From assembly GCA_021199655.1 (NCBI GenBank), contig JAJQHQ010000098.1, positions 1 through 49,960 of the forward strand: a stretch of 49,960 nucleotides of DNA, read 5' to 3'. Below the pieces are notes generated by a model that had not been told where the DNA came from, did not search any database, and was given only the letters and a program-made list of their open reading frames with translations. Shown piece after piece: positions 8,301-19,784 of the stretch. Within the stretch, counting starts at the first letter, position 1. Each line of letters starts with the position of its first letter. Origin of the DNA: Lachnospiraceae bacterium (lineage in GTDB: Bacteria; Bacillota; Clostridia; Lachnospirales; Lachnospiraceae). A program made the position numbers and the translations under genes.

Positions 8301-8343
8301 GCGGTTTTGCCAAATGTTTGCCGGATCGTACACGACACGATAA

Positions 8344-9789
<1,446 letters not shown>

Positions 9790-9803
9790 AATGATGATTT
9801 AGG

Positions 9804-9991
9804 GTAACTATTCAGGACAGTACTTCGCACTTGCTGCGAAGTACGTATGAAAACGTATATTATGTGGGGAAAAGCCCCATCGCGGCGCTGAACGTCCAGT
9901 GGACGTTCGCTTAGCGCCGACCGAAGCGGCAGCGGAGACGCGATTTTAAATGGGCTTTTCCCTCGTAACTGTGCAGGTACTGAACAGTTAC
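9804..9991 (+). mobile_element. 188-bp MITE with an exact 8-bp target duplication
   Basis: The terminal inverted repeats are GTAACTATTCAG (9804-9815) and CTGAACAGTTAC (9980-9991). The flanks are identical: GATTTAGG at 9796-9803 and again at 9992-9999. Inside are a hairpin (GTACTTCGCA, 9820-9829, with 9835-9844) and a long foldback (9867-9880 with 9950-9962) that encloses nested stems (9883-9889/9913-9919 and 9891-9898/9900-9907). It has no coding capacity. It is the best-preserved long member of the GTAACT family in this window. Confidence 0.9.
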
Positions 9992-10011
9992 GATTTAGGA
10001 TTCAGAAACAG

Positions 10012-10054
10012 AAAAGCAGTCTTTTTCCATGGCAGGGGAAGGACTGCTTTTTTT
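10012..10054 (+). terminator. Rho-independent terminator before clpB
   Basis: AAAAGCAGTC pairs with GACTGCTTTT, with further pairing of TTCC and GGAA toward the loop, followed by a T run. It probably ends the gdhA transcript beyond the inserted MITE. Confidence 0.8.
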
Positions 10055-10090
10055 ATGCGCACTGTCAGGTAATAAAAAAGATTCTGAAAA

Positions 10091-10133
10091 TTAGCACTCA
10101 CCTCTTGACTTGGCTAACAAACGGTGTTATAGT
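10091..10133 (+). promoter_or_regulatory. clpB promoter with a CIRCE-like HrcA operator
   Basis: TTGACT (10105-10110) and TATAGT (10128-10133) are 17 bases apart. Overlapping the -35 box is TTAGCACTC (10091-10099), nine bases, then CTTGGCTAA (10109-10117). This fits the CIRCE operator TTAGCACTC-N9-GAGTGCTAA with a perfect left half and a partial right half. It predicts heat-shock control of clpB by HrcA, although the degenerate half may weaken binding. Confidence 0.8.
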
Positions 10134-10152
10134 GCGGTTGTATGAAAGAAAC

Positions 10153-10179
10153 GTAACTGTGAAAATATGGAACGGTTGC
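10153..10179 (+). mobile_element. 27-bp GTAACT-family mini-element in the clpB leader
   Basis: It begins GTAACTGTGAA and ends GGAACGGTTGC. The flanks AAAGAAAC (10145-10152) and GAAGAAAC (10180-10187) match at seven of eight bases, as expected of an aged target duplication. It lies between the clpB promoter and its start. Confidence 0.65.
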
Positions 10180-10222
10180 GAAGAAACAGAAAAACAGTAA
10201 AAACAGTAAAAACTGAAAAACA

Positions 10223-10255
10223 CATGATCCGGCGGAAGACAGAGCCGGGATCATG
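10223..10255 (+). promoter_or_regulatory. Hairpin in the clpB 5' leader
   Basis: CATGATCC (10223-10230) pairs with GGATCATG (10248-10255), extended inward by GGC/GCC. It ends about 11 bases before the ribosome site and could affect translation or RNA stability. This role is inference. Confidence 0.5.
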
Positions 10256-10279
10256 TCGTAAGTGATAAGGAGGGAGCTT

Positions 10280-12883
<2,604 letters not shown>

Positions 12884-12958
12884 GACCGGCGGAATCAGAA
12901 AAAGGGGCGCGGATAGGCGCCCCTGCAGAGTAAAAATGAAGGACAGAGGAGCAAAACA

Positions 12959-13135
12959 ATGGAACTACCCAATGACCCGATGATTTTATTAAGTTATATC
13001 AACACTCAGCTTCGCGACAATTACGCGTCCCTCGACGACCTGTGCGCGGGGCTGGGCGCCTCCAAAGAGATGATTCTGGAGAAGCTGGCCGCGGTGGATT
13101 ATGAGTATGATATGGAGAAGAATGCGTTTGTGTGA
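12959..13135 (+). CDS. DUF4250 domain protein
   Basis: A 58-residue protein beginning MELPNDPMILLSYINTQLRD and ending YDMEKNAFV. This matches the short DUF4250 family of Clostridia: an N-L/P-N-D-P opening and a predicted helix-turn-helix-like body (SLDDLCAGLGASKEMILEKL). Its function is unknown; the fold suggests a small nucleic-acid-binding protein, which is inference. GAGGAG lies upstream of the ATG. It is 75 bases after clpB and may be co-transcribed with it, since the hairpin between them has no T run. A terminator follows. Confidence 0.85.
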   Translation: MELPNDPMILLSYINTQLRDNYASLDDLCAGLGASKEMILEKLAAVDYEYDMEKNAFV

Positions 13136-13175
13136 TTACGAAAAACCATACAATATGGTTAATGAATTCTTGTTC

Positions 13176-13211
13176 AGAAAAAGTCGGACGCTGATTCGTC
13201 TGGCTTTTTCT
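13176..13211 (+). terminator. Terminator after the DUF4250 gene
   Basis: AGAAAAAG pairs with CTTTTTCT, with inner GACG/CGTC pairing around a six-base loop. The A/T-rich arms would work in either direction. Confidence 0.75.
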
Positions 13212-13265
13212 ATGTACACCTGCGCGTAGGGAAATACAGTTTTCTTAACATAATTCTGCTGAAAG

Positions 13266-13345
13266 GTAACTGTTCAGTACCTTCACAGTTACTTTGAAGA
13301 CTTGCTGCTCTTCCTACAATTTGTATGAAAAAAGATATTATTTTC
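13266..13345 (+). repeat. Decayed GTAACT-family element
   Basis: It starts with a complete 27-bp palindrome (GTAACTGTTCAG at 13266, ending CACAGTTAC at 13292). It continues with sequence resembling the body of the 188-bp MITE: ACTTGCTGC, then GTATGAAAA and TATTAT. A right end and target duplication are not recognisable. With the promoter at 13353 it fills most of the 381-base gap before the methyltransferase gene. Confidence 0.65.
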
Positions 13346-13352
13346 CTAAGAA

Positions 13353-13388
13353 TTGACATTGCCAAAGAAATTGTACAAATGATACAAT
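13353..13388 (+). promoter_or_regulatory. Possible promoter and operator of the methyltransferase gene
   Basis: TTGACA at 13353-13358 is followed at 15 bases by TACAAA. The -10 region lies in an inverted repeat, ATTGTA (13370-13375) and TACAAT (13383-13388), that could be a regulator site. The spacing is not ideal and the call is tentative. Confidence 0.4.
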
Positions 13389-13516
13389 AATTCATCAAAA
13401 AATGATCGCGTGAAAGCTGTTTTGACTACAGAAAAAACAGGCGCGGGATATTTTGGTGAACAGATTGACTAATCTTATGGAAATGCAGAATGTGAATAAG
13501 AAGGAGGAACGCAAAT

Positions 13517-14551
13517 ATGTTGACACCGAAACAAAATATGCTTGAAGTGATCCGCGGGGGTAATCCGGATCGAATCGTGAACCAGTACGAGGCGGTACAG
13601 CTTCTGATGCATCCTTTTATGTTTTCGAGCCCTCTGCTCGAGCCGGGGCAGGAGAATGTCGTGAATGCGTGGGGCGTGACGAATACGTTTCCGAAAGGAG
13701 TACCCGGAGCGTTCCCGGTACATACGCCGGATAAGATCGTGGTAAAAGATATCGAGAACTGGAGAGACTATGTGCATGCGCCGTCTCTCAAATTTTCACA
13801 GGAACAGTGGGATATGGTGAAAGCAACATATGACGCTGTAGACGGTGAGCAGTCCTTTAAGGCGGCGTTTGTGGCGCCGGGACTTTTTGAGCAGACACAT
13901 CATCTCTGCGAGATTTCCAATGCACTGATGTACTACATTACCGATGAGGATGAAATGCATGATCTGGTTAAATATCTGACAGAGTGGGAACTGGAACTGG
14001 CTGAGGGCATTTGTTCGAATCTTCATCCGGATGCGCTGTTCCATCACGATGACTGGGGCGGTCTGGACAGCACTTTTATGAGTCCGGCAATGTTTGAGGA
14101 TTTCTTTTTGGAACCGTATAAGCAGATCTACGGATACTATCACAGCCACGGCGTAGAGCTCGTGATCCATCATTCCGATTCCTACGCGGCGACACTTGTG
14201 CCGGATATGATCGAAATGGGGATCGACGTGTGGCAGGGCTGCATGAGAACGAATAATCTCCCGGAACTGATTAAGAAATACGGCGGAAAGATCAGCTTTA
14301 TGGGCGGCATTGAGAACCGCGCCGTAGATTATGAAGGCTGGACAGACGAGAACTGTGAGGCAGTCGTGCGGAGCGTCTGTGAGGAATGCGGAAATAAGTA
14401 TTTTATCCCGTGTATCGCGCAGGGCGGACCAGGATCGGTCTATCCGGGCGTTTACATGTCTCTGTGCAATGCGATTGATAAGCTGAATGCGGAAAAATAT
14501 GGCATTAACGCGGCGGAATCTACAAGACTTCCGTGGCAGATCATGTTCTGA
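13517..14551 (+). CDS. UroD-family corrinoid methyltransferase
   Basis: A 344-residue TIM-barrel protein of the uroporphyrinogen decarboxylase/MtaA superfamily. Gene context (activase and corrinoid protein downstream) argues for methyl transfer between a substrate and a corrinoid protein rather than heme synthesis. Where MtaA-type enzymes have a His-x-Cys zinc motif, this protein has VIHHSDS, keeping His but not Cys; a later Cys (YFIPCIAQGGPG) may be another metal ligand. That pattern fits demethylating, substrate-side members better than MtaA, but the substrate is not readable. AAGGAGGA precedes ATG 13517. It has its own terminator, so it is transcribed apart from the genes below. Confidence 0.85.
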   Translation: MLTPKQNMLEVIRGGNPDRIVNQYEAVQLLMHPFMFSSPLLEPGQENVVNAWGVTNTFPKGVPGAFPVHTPDKIVVKDIENWRDYVHAPSLKFSQEQWDMVKATYDAVDGEQSFKAAFVAPGLFEQTHHLCEISNALMYYITDEDEMHDLVKYLTEWELELAEGICSNLHPDALFHHDDWGGLDSTFMSPAMFEDFFLEPYKQIYGYYHSHGVELVIHHSDSYAATLVPDMIEMGIDVWQGCMRTNNLPELIKKYGGKISFMGGIENRAVDYEGWTDENCEAVVRSVCEECGNKYFIPCIAQGGPGSVYPGVYMSLCNAIDKLNAEKYGINAAESTRLPWQIMF

Positions 14552-14649
14552 CAGATGCAGAAGCCATATTTCCTGTATCAGGTTATGTTTCGTTTGGGCT
14601 TGAAGTGAGACAGAAAGGCTTATGTTATTCAGAAATAATTTCTGAGTGA

Positions 14650-14696
14650 AATGCTGTCACGCTCTGTGAAAAGTGCATTGTGGGACAGCATTTTTT
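14650..14696 (+). terminator. Terminator after the methyltransferase gene
   Basis: AATGCTGTC (14650-14658) pairs with GACAGCATT (14684-14692) across a 25-base loop, followed by a run of T. Confidence 0.7.
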
Positions 14697-14706
14697 GTGC
14701 TACAAT
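14678..14706 (+). promoter_or_regulatory. Candidate promoter of the activase operon
   Basis: TTGTGG (14678-14683) and TACAAT (14701-14706) are 17 bases apart. The site overlaps the preceding terminator and lies 70 bases before the activase start. The -35 box is poor. Confidence 0.45.
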
Positions 14707-14775
14707 TATTTTAAATATCAGTTCGGGAGCAGGCGGCCTGTGGTCTGCTGTTCATCACGAAAGGAGGAACGTCCT

Positions 14776-16584
14776 ATGGTTCGGGTTTCTTTTGTCAGAG
14801 AAGAAAAGAGCATCTGTGTTCCGGAAGGTACAACTGTGCTGGAAGCGGAGATCATGGCAGGATTGAAGCCGGATGCGCCCTGCGGAGGCGCGGGCAGGTG
14901 CGGAAAATGCCTGGTGCGGATCACCGAGGGACCTTCTGATGGAAACGCGGACACTTCCCCTGTACGTGCCTGCCGGACGAAAGTGACGTCGGATCTCTTT
15001 GTGGATACGATGATTCCACGAAATAAAGAACTTTCGATATTGACTGAAGGTTATCTGCGCCCGGTGACGTATCATCCGGGACTTTCTGTACATAAAATAC
15101 AGCTTGATAAGCCGGAGACCGGTGATAAACGCTCCGACTGGGGGCGGATGCTGGGACAGCTTGCAAAGGCGGAGCCGGGAATACAGCCAGGGATAAAGCC
15201 GGATTCGCAGCCGGATATACGGATGGAAGAAATGTCGGGCATACAGCCGGATCCGGCGCTTGCCTCAACGTTGTATGACAGGCGTGGAAAATCTGCCGTG
15301 TGGTATGCGATCCATACCGAAGACGAGATTCTGGAGCTGCGCCGTGAAGCAGGACGGGTCTGTTTTGCAGCGTTTGACATTGGGACAACGACAGTGGTGG
15401 GCTACCTTCTGGATGCTGAGGATGGCCGTACCCTGGCTGTGGAAAGCCGGTTGAATCCGCAGACGCAGTACGGAGCAGACGTGATCATGCGGGCAAACTA
15501 TGCACTTGAGCATGGAACGGAGGTTCTTGCTGCATGCATCCGTACTGCAGTCAATGAGATGCTGAAGAAGCTTGCCGGAAAAGCTCAGATAAGTACGGAA
15601 GATATTTTTCAGGTGAGTATCGTGGGTAATACCTGTATGCACCATCTGTTTTTAGGAATCTCACCGGCAAGTCTGGTACACGCACCCTATACGCCTGCGA
15701 TCAGCCGGCGTATGACCCTGCGCGCGGCGGACTATGGTTTAAATATCCATCCGAAGGCGCAGATTCTGATGCTGCCGGTCATTGCCGGCTATGTCGGCGC
15801 GGATACCTGCGCCTGTCTGATGGCGGTGAGACCGGATCAAAAAGATGAGATGACGCTGCTGCTTGACATCGGCACCAATGGAGAAATGGTGCTTGGAAAC
15901 CGCAAAAGAAGGGTCGCCTGTTCGACTGCGGCCGGTCCTGCGTTTGAGGGCGCAAAAATCACCTGTGGGATGCGGGGAGCCGCGGGGGCGGTAGACCATG
16001 TTTTTTACGAAAATGGAGTCTGGAACTATTCGACCATAGGCGGTGGGCCGGCGGTGGGACTGTGCGGTTCCGGTCTGATCGATCTGGTGGCATGCCTGCT
16101 TCGTGCCGGAAAGATTGATGAAAACGGCAGGCTTGAGAGCGGTCAGGAGGATCCGCAGGTCTTTGTACTTGTTGCTCCGGAGGATTCCGGGAACGGAAAA
16201 GGCGTCTGGCTGACCCGGAAGGATGTCGGAGAAGTGCAGCTTGCGAAGGCTGCGATCGCTGCCGGCATACAGCTTTTAATGGAAGAACTTGGGGTAACGG
16301 AGGAGGATATTTCCGAAGTCTGTATTGCCGGAGCGTTTGGCAGCTATATGAATCCGTTGAGCGCCGGGGAGATCGGCATGTTTCCATGTTCACTGACCGG
16401 CCGCGTGCGGGCAATTGGGAATGCCGCCGGTGAGGGCGCGAAGCTGGCTCTGATCAGTCGGGAAGAGCTGGAAATGTCAGATGAGCTGGCTTACGGAACG
16501 GATTTTATTGAACTGGCGGCGCTGCCGGAATTTCAGGATTGTTTTATTGAACATCTGGAATTTGAAAATGCGCGGCAGCTGTGA
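14776..16584 (+). CDS. Reductive activator of corrinoid proteins (RACo, Fe-S plus ASKHA)
   Basis: An ATP-dependent activase that re-reduces a corrinoid protein from inactive Co(II) to Co(I). The 602 residues start with a plant-type 2Fe-2S domain: Cys36, Cys42, Cys45 and Cys66. The C-terminal ASKHA/DUF4445 domain has FDIGTTTVVGYL, VSIVGNTCMHHL, LLLDIGTNGEM, GLCGSGLIDL and CIAGAFGSYMNP. Residues about 136-170 are a low-complexity insert rich in G-I-Q-P-D repeats, not expected in the family. ATG 14776 is chosen because AAGGAGG lies nine bases upstream. The stop codon falls inside a 27-bp GTAACT-family repeat. It probably serves the corrinoid protein at 17336. Confidence 0.92.
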   Translation: MVRVSFVREEKSICVPEGTTVLEAEIMAGLKPDAPCGGAGRCGKCLVRITEGPSDGNADTSPVRACRTKVTSDLFVDTMIPRNKELSILTEGYLRPVTYHPGLSVHKIQLDKPETGDKRSDWGRMLGQLAKAEPGIQPGIKPDSQPDIRMEEMSGIQPDPALASTLYDRRGKSAVWYAIHTEDEILELRREAGRVCFAAFDIGTTTVVGYLLDAEDGRTLAVESRLNPQTQYGADVIMRANYALEHGTEVLAACIRTAVNEMLKKLAGKAQISTEDIFQVSIVGNTCMHHLFLGISPASLVHAPYTPAISRRMTLRAADYGLNIHPKAQILMLPVIAGYVGADTCACLMAVRPDQKDEMTLLLDIGTNGEMVLGNRKRRVACSTAAGPAFEGAKITCGMRGAAGAVDHVFYENGVWNYSTIGGGPAVGLCGSGLIDLVACLLRAGKIDENGRLESGQEDPQVFVLVAPEDSGNGKGVWLTRKDVGEVQLAKAAIAAGIQLLMEELGVTEEDISEVCIAGAFGSYMNPLSAGEIGMFPCSLTGRVRAIGNAAGEGAKLALISREELEMSDELAYGTDFIELAALPEFQDCFIEHLEFENARQL

Positions 16585-16601
16585 AGGTACTGAACAGTAA
16601 C
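16575..16601 (+). repeat. GTAACT-family 27-bp element overlapping the activase stop
   Basis: A left arm GCAGCTGT, core GAAGGTACTGA and right arm ACAGTAAC. The activase stop codon (16582-16584) lies inside it. The left arm is diverged; no convincing duplication flanks it. Confidence 0.65.
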
Positions 16602-16716
16602 AATATGAATGGACCGCGGCAGGATTTTCATGAAGCGTTGCCAAACTGAGGAAGAATACGATAAACCTTGCAGGAAAAGCGATGCGCTCATTTGCGATGG
16701 ATGGGAGGAATCCGAA

Positions 16717-17256
16717 TTGATCGATATGGAGAAACTGAAAAAGCAGGGGGAAGAGCAGGGCTTTTCTCATGTTGCTTTTCTTGACTGCGGGACATTAAAG
16801 CTGCGTCCGGAAGTGCGTCAGATGTGTGAGGCAAATACCTGCCATATGTACGGAAAATGCTGGAGCTGCCCGCCGGGCTGCGGTTCTTTGGAAGAATGCC
16901 GGGAAAAGATCGGACGGTATCGAGAGGGGATTATCGTGCAGACAGTCGGTGAACTGGAGGACGAGCTGGATGGAGAAACCATGATGGAGACCGAGCAGCG
17001 GCATAAAGAGAATTTTTATGCGCTTGAAAAGGTCCTGCGGAAACAATATCCTGAAATGCTTGCAATCGGAGCGGGCTGCTGTACAAAGTGTAAAGTCTGT
17101 ACCTGTCCGGATCAGCCGTGCCGTTTTCCGGGCGAGGCGTTTTCTTCCATGGAAGCATATGGCATGCTGGTTACGGAGGTCTGTCAGGCAAATCATCTTG
17201 AGTATTATTACGGAGCCTGTACGATCGCTTATACGAGCTGCTATCTGCTGGTGTAG
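16717..17256 (+). CDS. DUF2284 cysteine-rich metal-binding protein
   Basis: A DUF2284 protein, a predicted Fe-S or metal-binding family often found beside corrinoid methyltransferases. With the start chosen here it has 179 residues. Cysteine clusters are MCEANTCHMYGKCWSCPPGCG and, later, GCCTKCKVCTCPDQPC, with CTIAYTSC at the C-terminus. I choose TTG 16717 because GGGAGGA lies exactly seven bases before it and family members begin close to this point. An open frame from ATG 16609 would add 36 residues but has no ribosome site and abuts a repeat. It may pass electrons to the activase; that is inference. Confidence 0.8.
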   Translation: MIDMEKLKKQGEEQGFSHVAFLDCGTLKLRPEVRQMCEANTCHMYGKCWSCPPGCGSLEECREKIGRYREGIIVQTVGELEDELDGETMMETEQRHKENFYALEKVLRKQYPEMLAIGAGCCTKCKVCTCPDQPCRFPGEAFSSMEAYGMLVTEVCQANHLEYYYGACTIAYTSCYLLV

Positions 17257-17263
17257 AATGAAA

Positions 17264-17315
17264 GCAACTGTTCAGAACAGCAATCCGTACTTGTTGTGAA
17301 GGTATTGAACAGTTG
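17264..17315 (+). repeat. 52-bp GTAACT-family element
   Basis: The ends GCAACTGTTCA (17264-17274) and TGAACAGTTG (17306-17315) are inverted repeats. The core contains GTACTTGTTGTGAAGG, related to the hairpin of the 188-bp MITE. It fills the gap between the DUF2284 and corrinoid genes. No matching 8-bp flank is seen. Confidence 0.7.
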
Positions 17316-17335
17316 AAAAGGAAAAGGGGAAGATT

Positions 17336-17971
17336 ATGACTGTACTGGAAAAACTGCGGCAATCAATAGAAGCCGGACATCCGGGAGAGACAGAAAAACT
17401 GGTGGAAGAAGCGCTGGAGGAACAGGTTGACTCCATGTGTATCGTGGAGGAAGCCATGATGCCGGCGATGCGCACGATGGGCGAGAAATATAAGAATCAG
17501 GAGGCGGACATTCCTCATATTCTCGCGGCTGCCCGCTGCATCCGCTCCGGTTTTGCGCTGATTGAAAAGCAGGATCCCGCGTTTGAAGAGCGGAATATCG
17601 GGACCGTGATCGTTGGCACGGTAGAAGGTGATCTCCATGATGTCGGGAAAAATCTGGTCGCACTGATGTTCCGCAGCGCGGGATTCCGGGTGATTGACCT
17701 GGGCGTGGATATCTCGGAAAAACAGTTTTTAAAGGCGGTTCGTGAGACACCAGACGTGCAGATTGTGTGTATTTCTTCTCTTTTGAGTACGGCTTTGCCG
17801 GAGATGAAGCAGGTAGTGAAAACGCTGCGGCGTAACGATCCGGAGAAAAAATACAAAATCATGGTGGGGGGCGGTGCGGTGACCAGGCAGCTGGCCGAGC
17901 ATATGGGTGCGGACGCTTACACCGAGAACTGCGTAGAGGCGGCGGAGGTCGCGAAGACCTTTATTGTCTGA
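17336..17971 (+). CDS. Corrinoid (B12-binding) methyl carrier protein
   Basis: A methyl carrier of the MtaC/MtbC/MttC type. The 211 residues comprise an N-terminal four-helix B12-binding-2 cap (about 1-85) and a Rossmann-like B12 domain (about 88-211). The base-off/His-on motif is present as Asp99-x-His101-x-x-Gly104 (GDLHDVGKN), with SSL near 145 and a GGG stretch near 180. The cobalt would receive a methyl group from the substrate-side methyltransferase and hand it to a pterin-linked second methyltransferase, which is not encoded in this window. ATG 17336 follows a GGGGA site. Confidence 0.93.
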   Translation: MTVLEKLRQSIEAGHPGETEKLVEEALEEQVDSMCIVEEAMMPAMRTMGEKYKNQEADIPHILAAARCIRSGFALIEKQDPAFEERNIGTVIVGTVEGDLHDVGKNLVALMFRSAGFRVIDLGVDISEKQFLKAVRETPDVQIVCISSLLSTALPEMKQVVKTLRRNDPEKKYKIMVGGGAVTRQLAEHMGADAYTENCVEAAEVAKTFIV

Positions 17972-17974
17972 TAG

Positions 17975-18001
17975 ATTGCTGTGAAAAGACGGAACAGTTA
18001 C
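17975..18001 (+). repeat. Degenerate GTAACT-family element
   Basis: GCTGTGAAAAGAC followed by GGAACAGTTAC resembles the right two thirds of the 27-bp element. It starts just after the corrinoid-protein stop. Flanks match at only five of eight bases. Confidence 0.5.
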
Positions 18002-18031
18002 CATGATGGGAAAAGCAGGTGAGGAACACAA

Positions 18032-19690
18032 GTGAAGCTTTCATCAGTCTGGCTGTATGAACAGCTGAAAAAGGAATATAAAATTACGGGGGCTGCGGGT
18101 CTGTCCGGCAGGGACGGTTACCTGCGCCCTCTTTTTGGCTGTGAACCGTGCGGCAGGGAGCATGCGGGACATGGAAATGATGTATCGGGCGGAAACGGAT
18201 CGGGTACCGGTCATGTATATGTGATACCTGTCGAATCTGAGCGGGAGATCAGAACATGGACAGGCACGGGGCTGCAGGACAGAAGCTTTTTCGTATTCTG
18301 CCAGAACGGGACGGATCAGGGGAAATTTTCCGATACGGAATCGGGAGACAGAGATGCAGGAGGGACCTTTGAGACGAAAACTGCGGACGGGAATGCAGGC
18401 GGTGTCTGGGTGAGTGTGGCGATAGAAGGAAAAGATGAGAGCCGTGGTGCGGCTGAGATCCTGAATTATATTCAGACGGCATTTGACAGCTGCGATGAAT
18501 GGGAAGATGAGGTCATCCGACTAATGACCGGGAATGCCGGAATTGCGAAGGTATTGGAGCTTAGCGCCGGGTTCCTTAAGAATCCGCTGATGGTGATGGG
18601 CACGGATTTTTCTCTGATTGCTTCTGCGGGAATGGAAAAGCTGCCTGAGCGGGCAAGGCTGTTTACAGAAGACAGCGTAAATGTCGATTATATGAACGCC
18701 CTGCTGCAGGATGAGGAGTATCAGAAGATTACACAGGCGAAGCATACCGTACTGTATCCGGGCTACATCAGCGGCTATCGTACGGTGAACCGCAACCTGT
18801 TTGTCAATGGTCAGCCGGCTTATCGGCTGGTGCTCACTGAATGTGAGAGTCCGGTCACGCAGGGCTGCATCTGCATTCTGGAGACATTAAGCAGACATCT
18901 GGAATATCAGCTCTCCAGTGAAATGCCTGCTTCCATGAAGGGAACGCTGGAGACCATTTTCCAGAGTATTTTGACTGACCGGACTGCGGATTACGTGCAG
19001 ATCAGCCGCAGGCTGACGGCGGCCGGGTGGAGCGGCGATGATGAGTATCTCTGTCTTATATTGCAGATTACCTACCTGAATCAGAAGCAGATTTCTACAG
19101 GAGCCATCTGTCATTACATCCAGAAACAGCTGAAAGATTCTGTCAGTTTCCTGTATCAGGAGGAAGTGGTCAGCTTTTTTGATCTCTCCCGTTTGGGACT
19201 GAATGAAGAAGAAGTGGCCTCGAAGCTGGTTTATTTTATTCGGGACAGTTATCTGAAGGCCGGGTACAGCCGGACTATGCGGGGGCATATGAATCTGCGC
19301 CGTCAGTATGTGCAGGCACGCACGGCGCTGGATGTGGGAAGCCGCAAAAAACCGTACCTGTGGATTCATACTTTTAATCAGGTGGCGCTGACTTATATCA
19401 TCGAGCAGTCTACGAGAAAGCTGCCGGCTAATATGATCTGCCATGAAGGGCTCCTGCGGCTGAAAGAGCAGGACGAAAAAAACCACACGGAGTATATGCT
19501 GACGCTGAAGACGTATCTGGATCAGCAGCTGAACGCGACGCAAACTGCAAAGGAGCTTTTTATTCACAGAAGTACCTTCCTGTATCGTCTGGAAAAGATA
19601 AAAGAAATCCTGCACTCAGATCTGGAGGATGCGGAAGAAATCTTTTATCTGGAGCTTTCTTTCCGTCTGCTGGAACAGAATGGTTCGTAA
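18032..19690 (+). CDS. PucR-family transcription regulator
   Basis: A 552-residue regulator with the PucR/CdaR-type C-terminal helix-turn-helix (NATQTAKELFIHRSTFLYRLEKIKE, about 507-531). The middle (about 180-290) looks like a ligand-sensing domain. Residues about 28-125 are Gly/Asp-rich and poorly ordered, unusual for the family. The start is GTG 18032 behind AGGTGAGG. It closes the corrinoid gene cluster on the same strand and probably senses the methylated substrate; that role is inferred from position. The TAA stop overlaps the next repeat. Confidence 0.85.
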   Translation: MKLSSVWLYEQLKKEYKITGAAGLSGRDGYLRPLFGCEPCGREHAGHGNDVSGGNGSGTGHVYVIPVESEREIRTWTGTGLQDRSFFVFCQNGTDQGKFSDTESGDRDAGGTFETKTADGNAGGVWVSVAIEGKDESRGAAEILNYIQTAFDSCDEWEDEVIRLMTGNAGIAKVLELSAGFLKNPLMVMGTDFSLIASAGMEKLPERARLFTEDSVNVDYMNALLQDEEYQKITQAKHTVLYPGYISGYRTVNRNLFVNGQPAYRLVLTECESPVTQGCICILETLSRHLEYQLSSEMPASMKGTLETIFQSILTDRTADYVQISRRLTAAGWSGDDEYLCLILQITYLNQKQISTGAICHYIQKQLKDSVSFLYQEEVVSFFDLSRLGLNEEEVASKLVYFIRDSYLKAGYSRTMRGHMNLRRQYVQARTALDVGSRKKPYLWIHTFNQVALTYIIEQSTRKLPANMICHEGLLRLKEQDEKNHTEYMLTLKTYLDQQLNATQTAKELFIHRSTFLYRLEKIKEILHSDLEDAEEIFYLELSFRLLEQNGS

Positions 19691-19713
19691 CTGTTCAGTA
19701 TTTTCACAATTAC
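19687..19713 (+). mobile_element. 27-bp GTAACT-family mini-element at the regulator stop
   Basis: The arms are GTAACTGT and ACAATTAC. The TAA stop of the PucR gene is inside it. AATGGTTC (19679-19686) and AATCGTTC (19715-19722) flank it and match at seven of eight bases, with one extra base at the right edge. Confidence 0.65.
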
Positions 19714-19722
19714 AAATCGTTC

Positions 19723-19752
19723 TTGACAAAGACATAAGAAACTGACTATACT
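19723..19752 (+). promoter_or_regulatory. tyrS promoter
   Basis: A consensus TTGACA (19723-19728) and TATACT (19747-19752) are 18 bases apart, 32 bases before the start codon. The leader is too short for a T-box. Confidence 0.75.
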
Positions 19753-19784
19753 GATTTGATTTACAGGAAAGAGAGGACAACACA

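Noticed and set aside
19691-19784. T-box leader for tyrS
   Set aside because: Only about 30 bases separate the promoter from the start codon; no T-box sequence or specifier loop fits.
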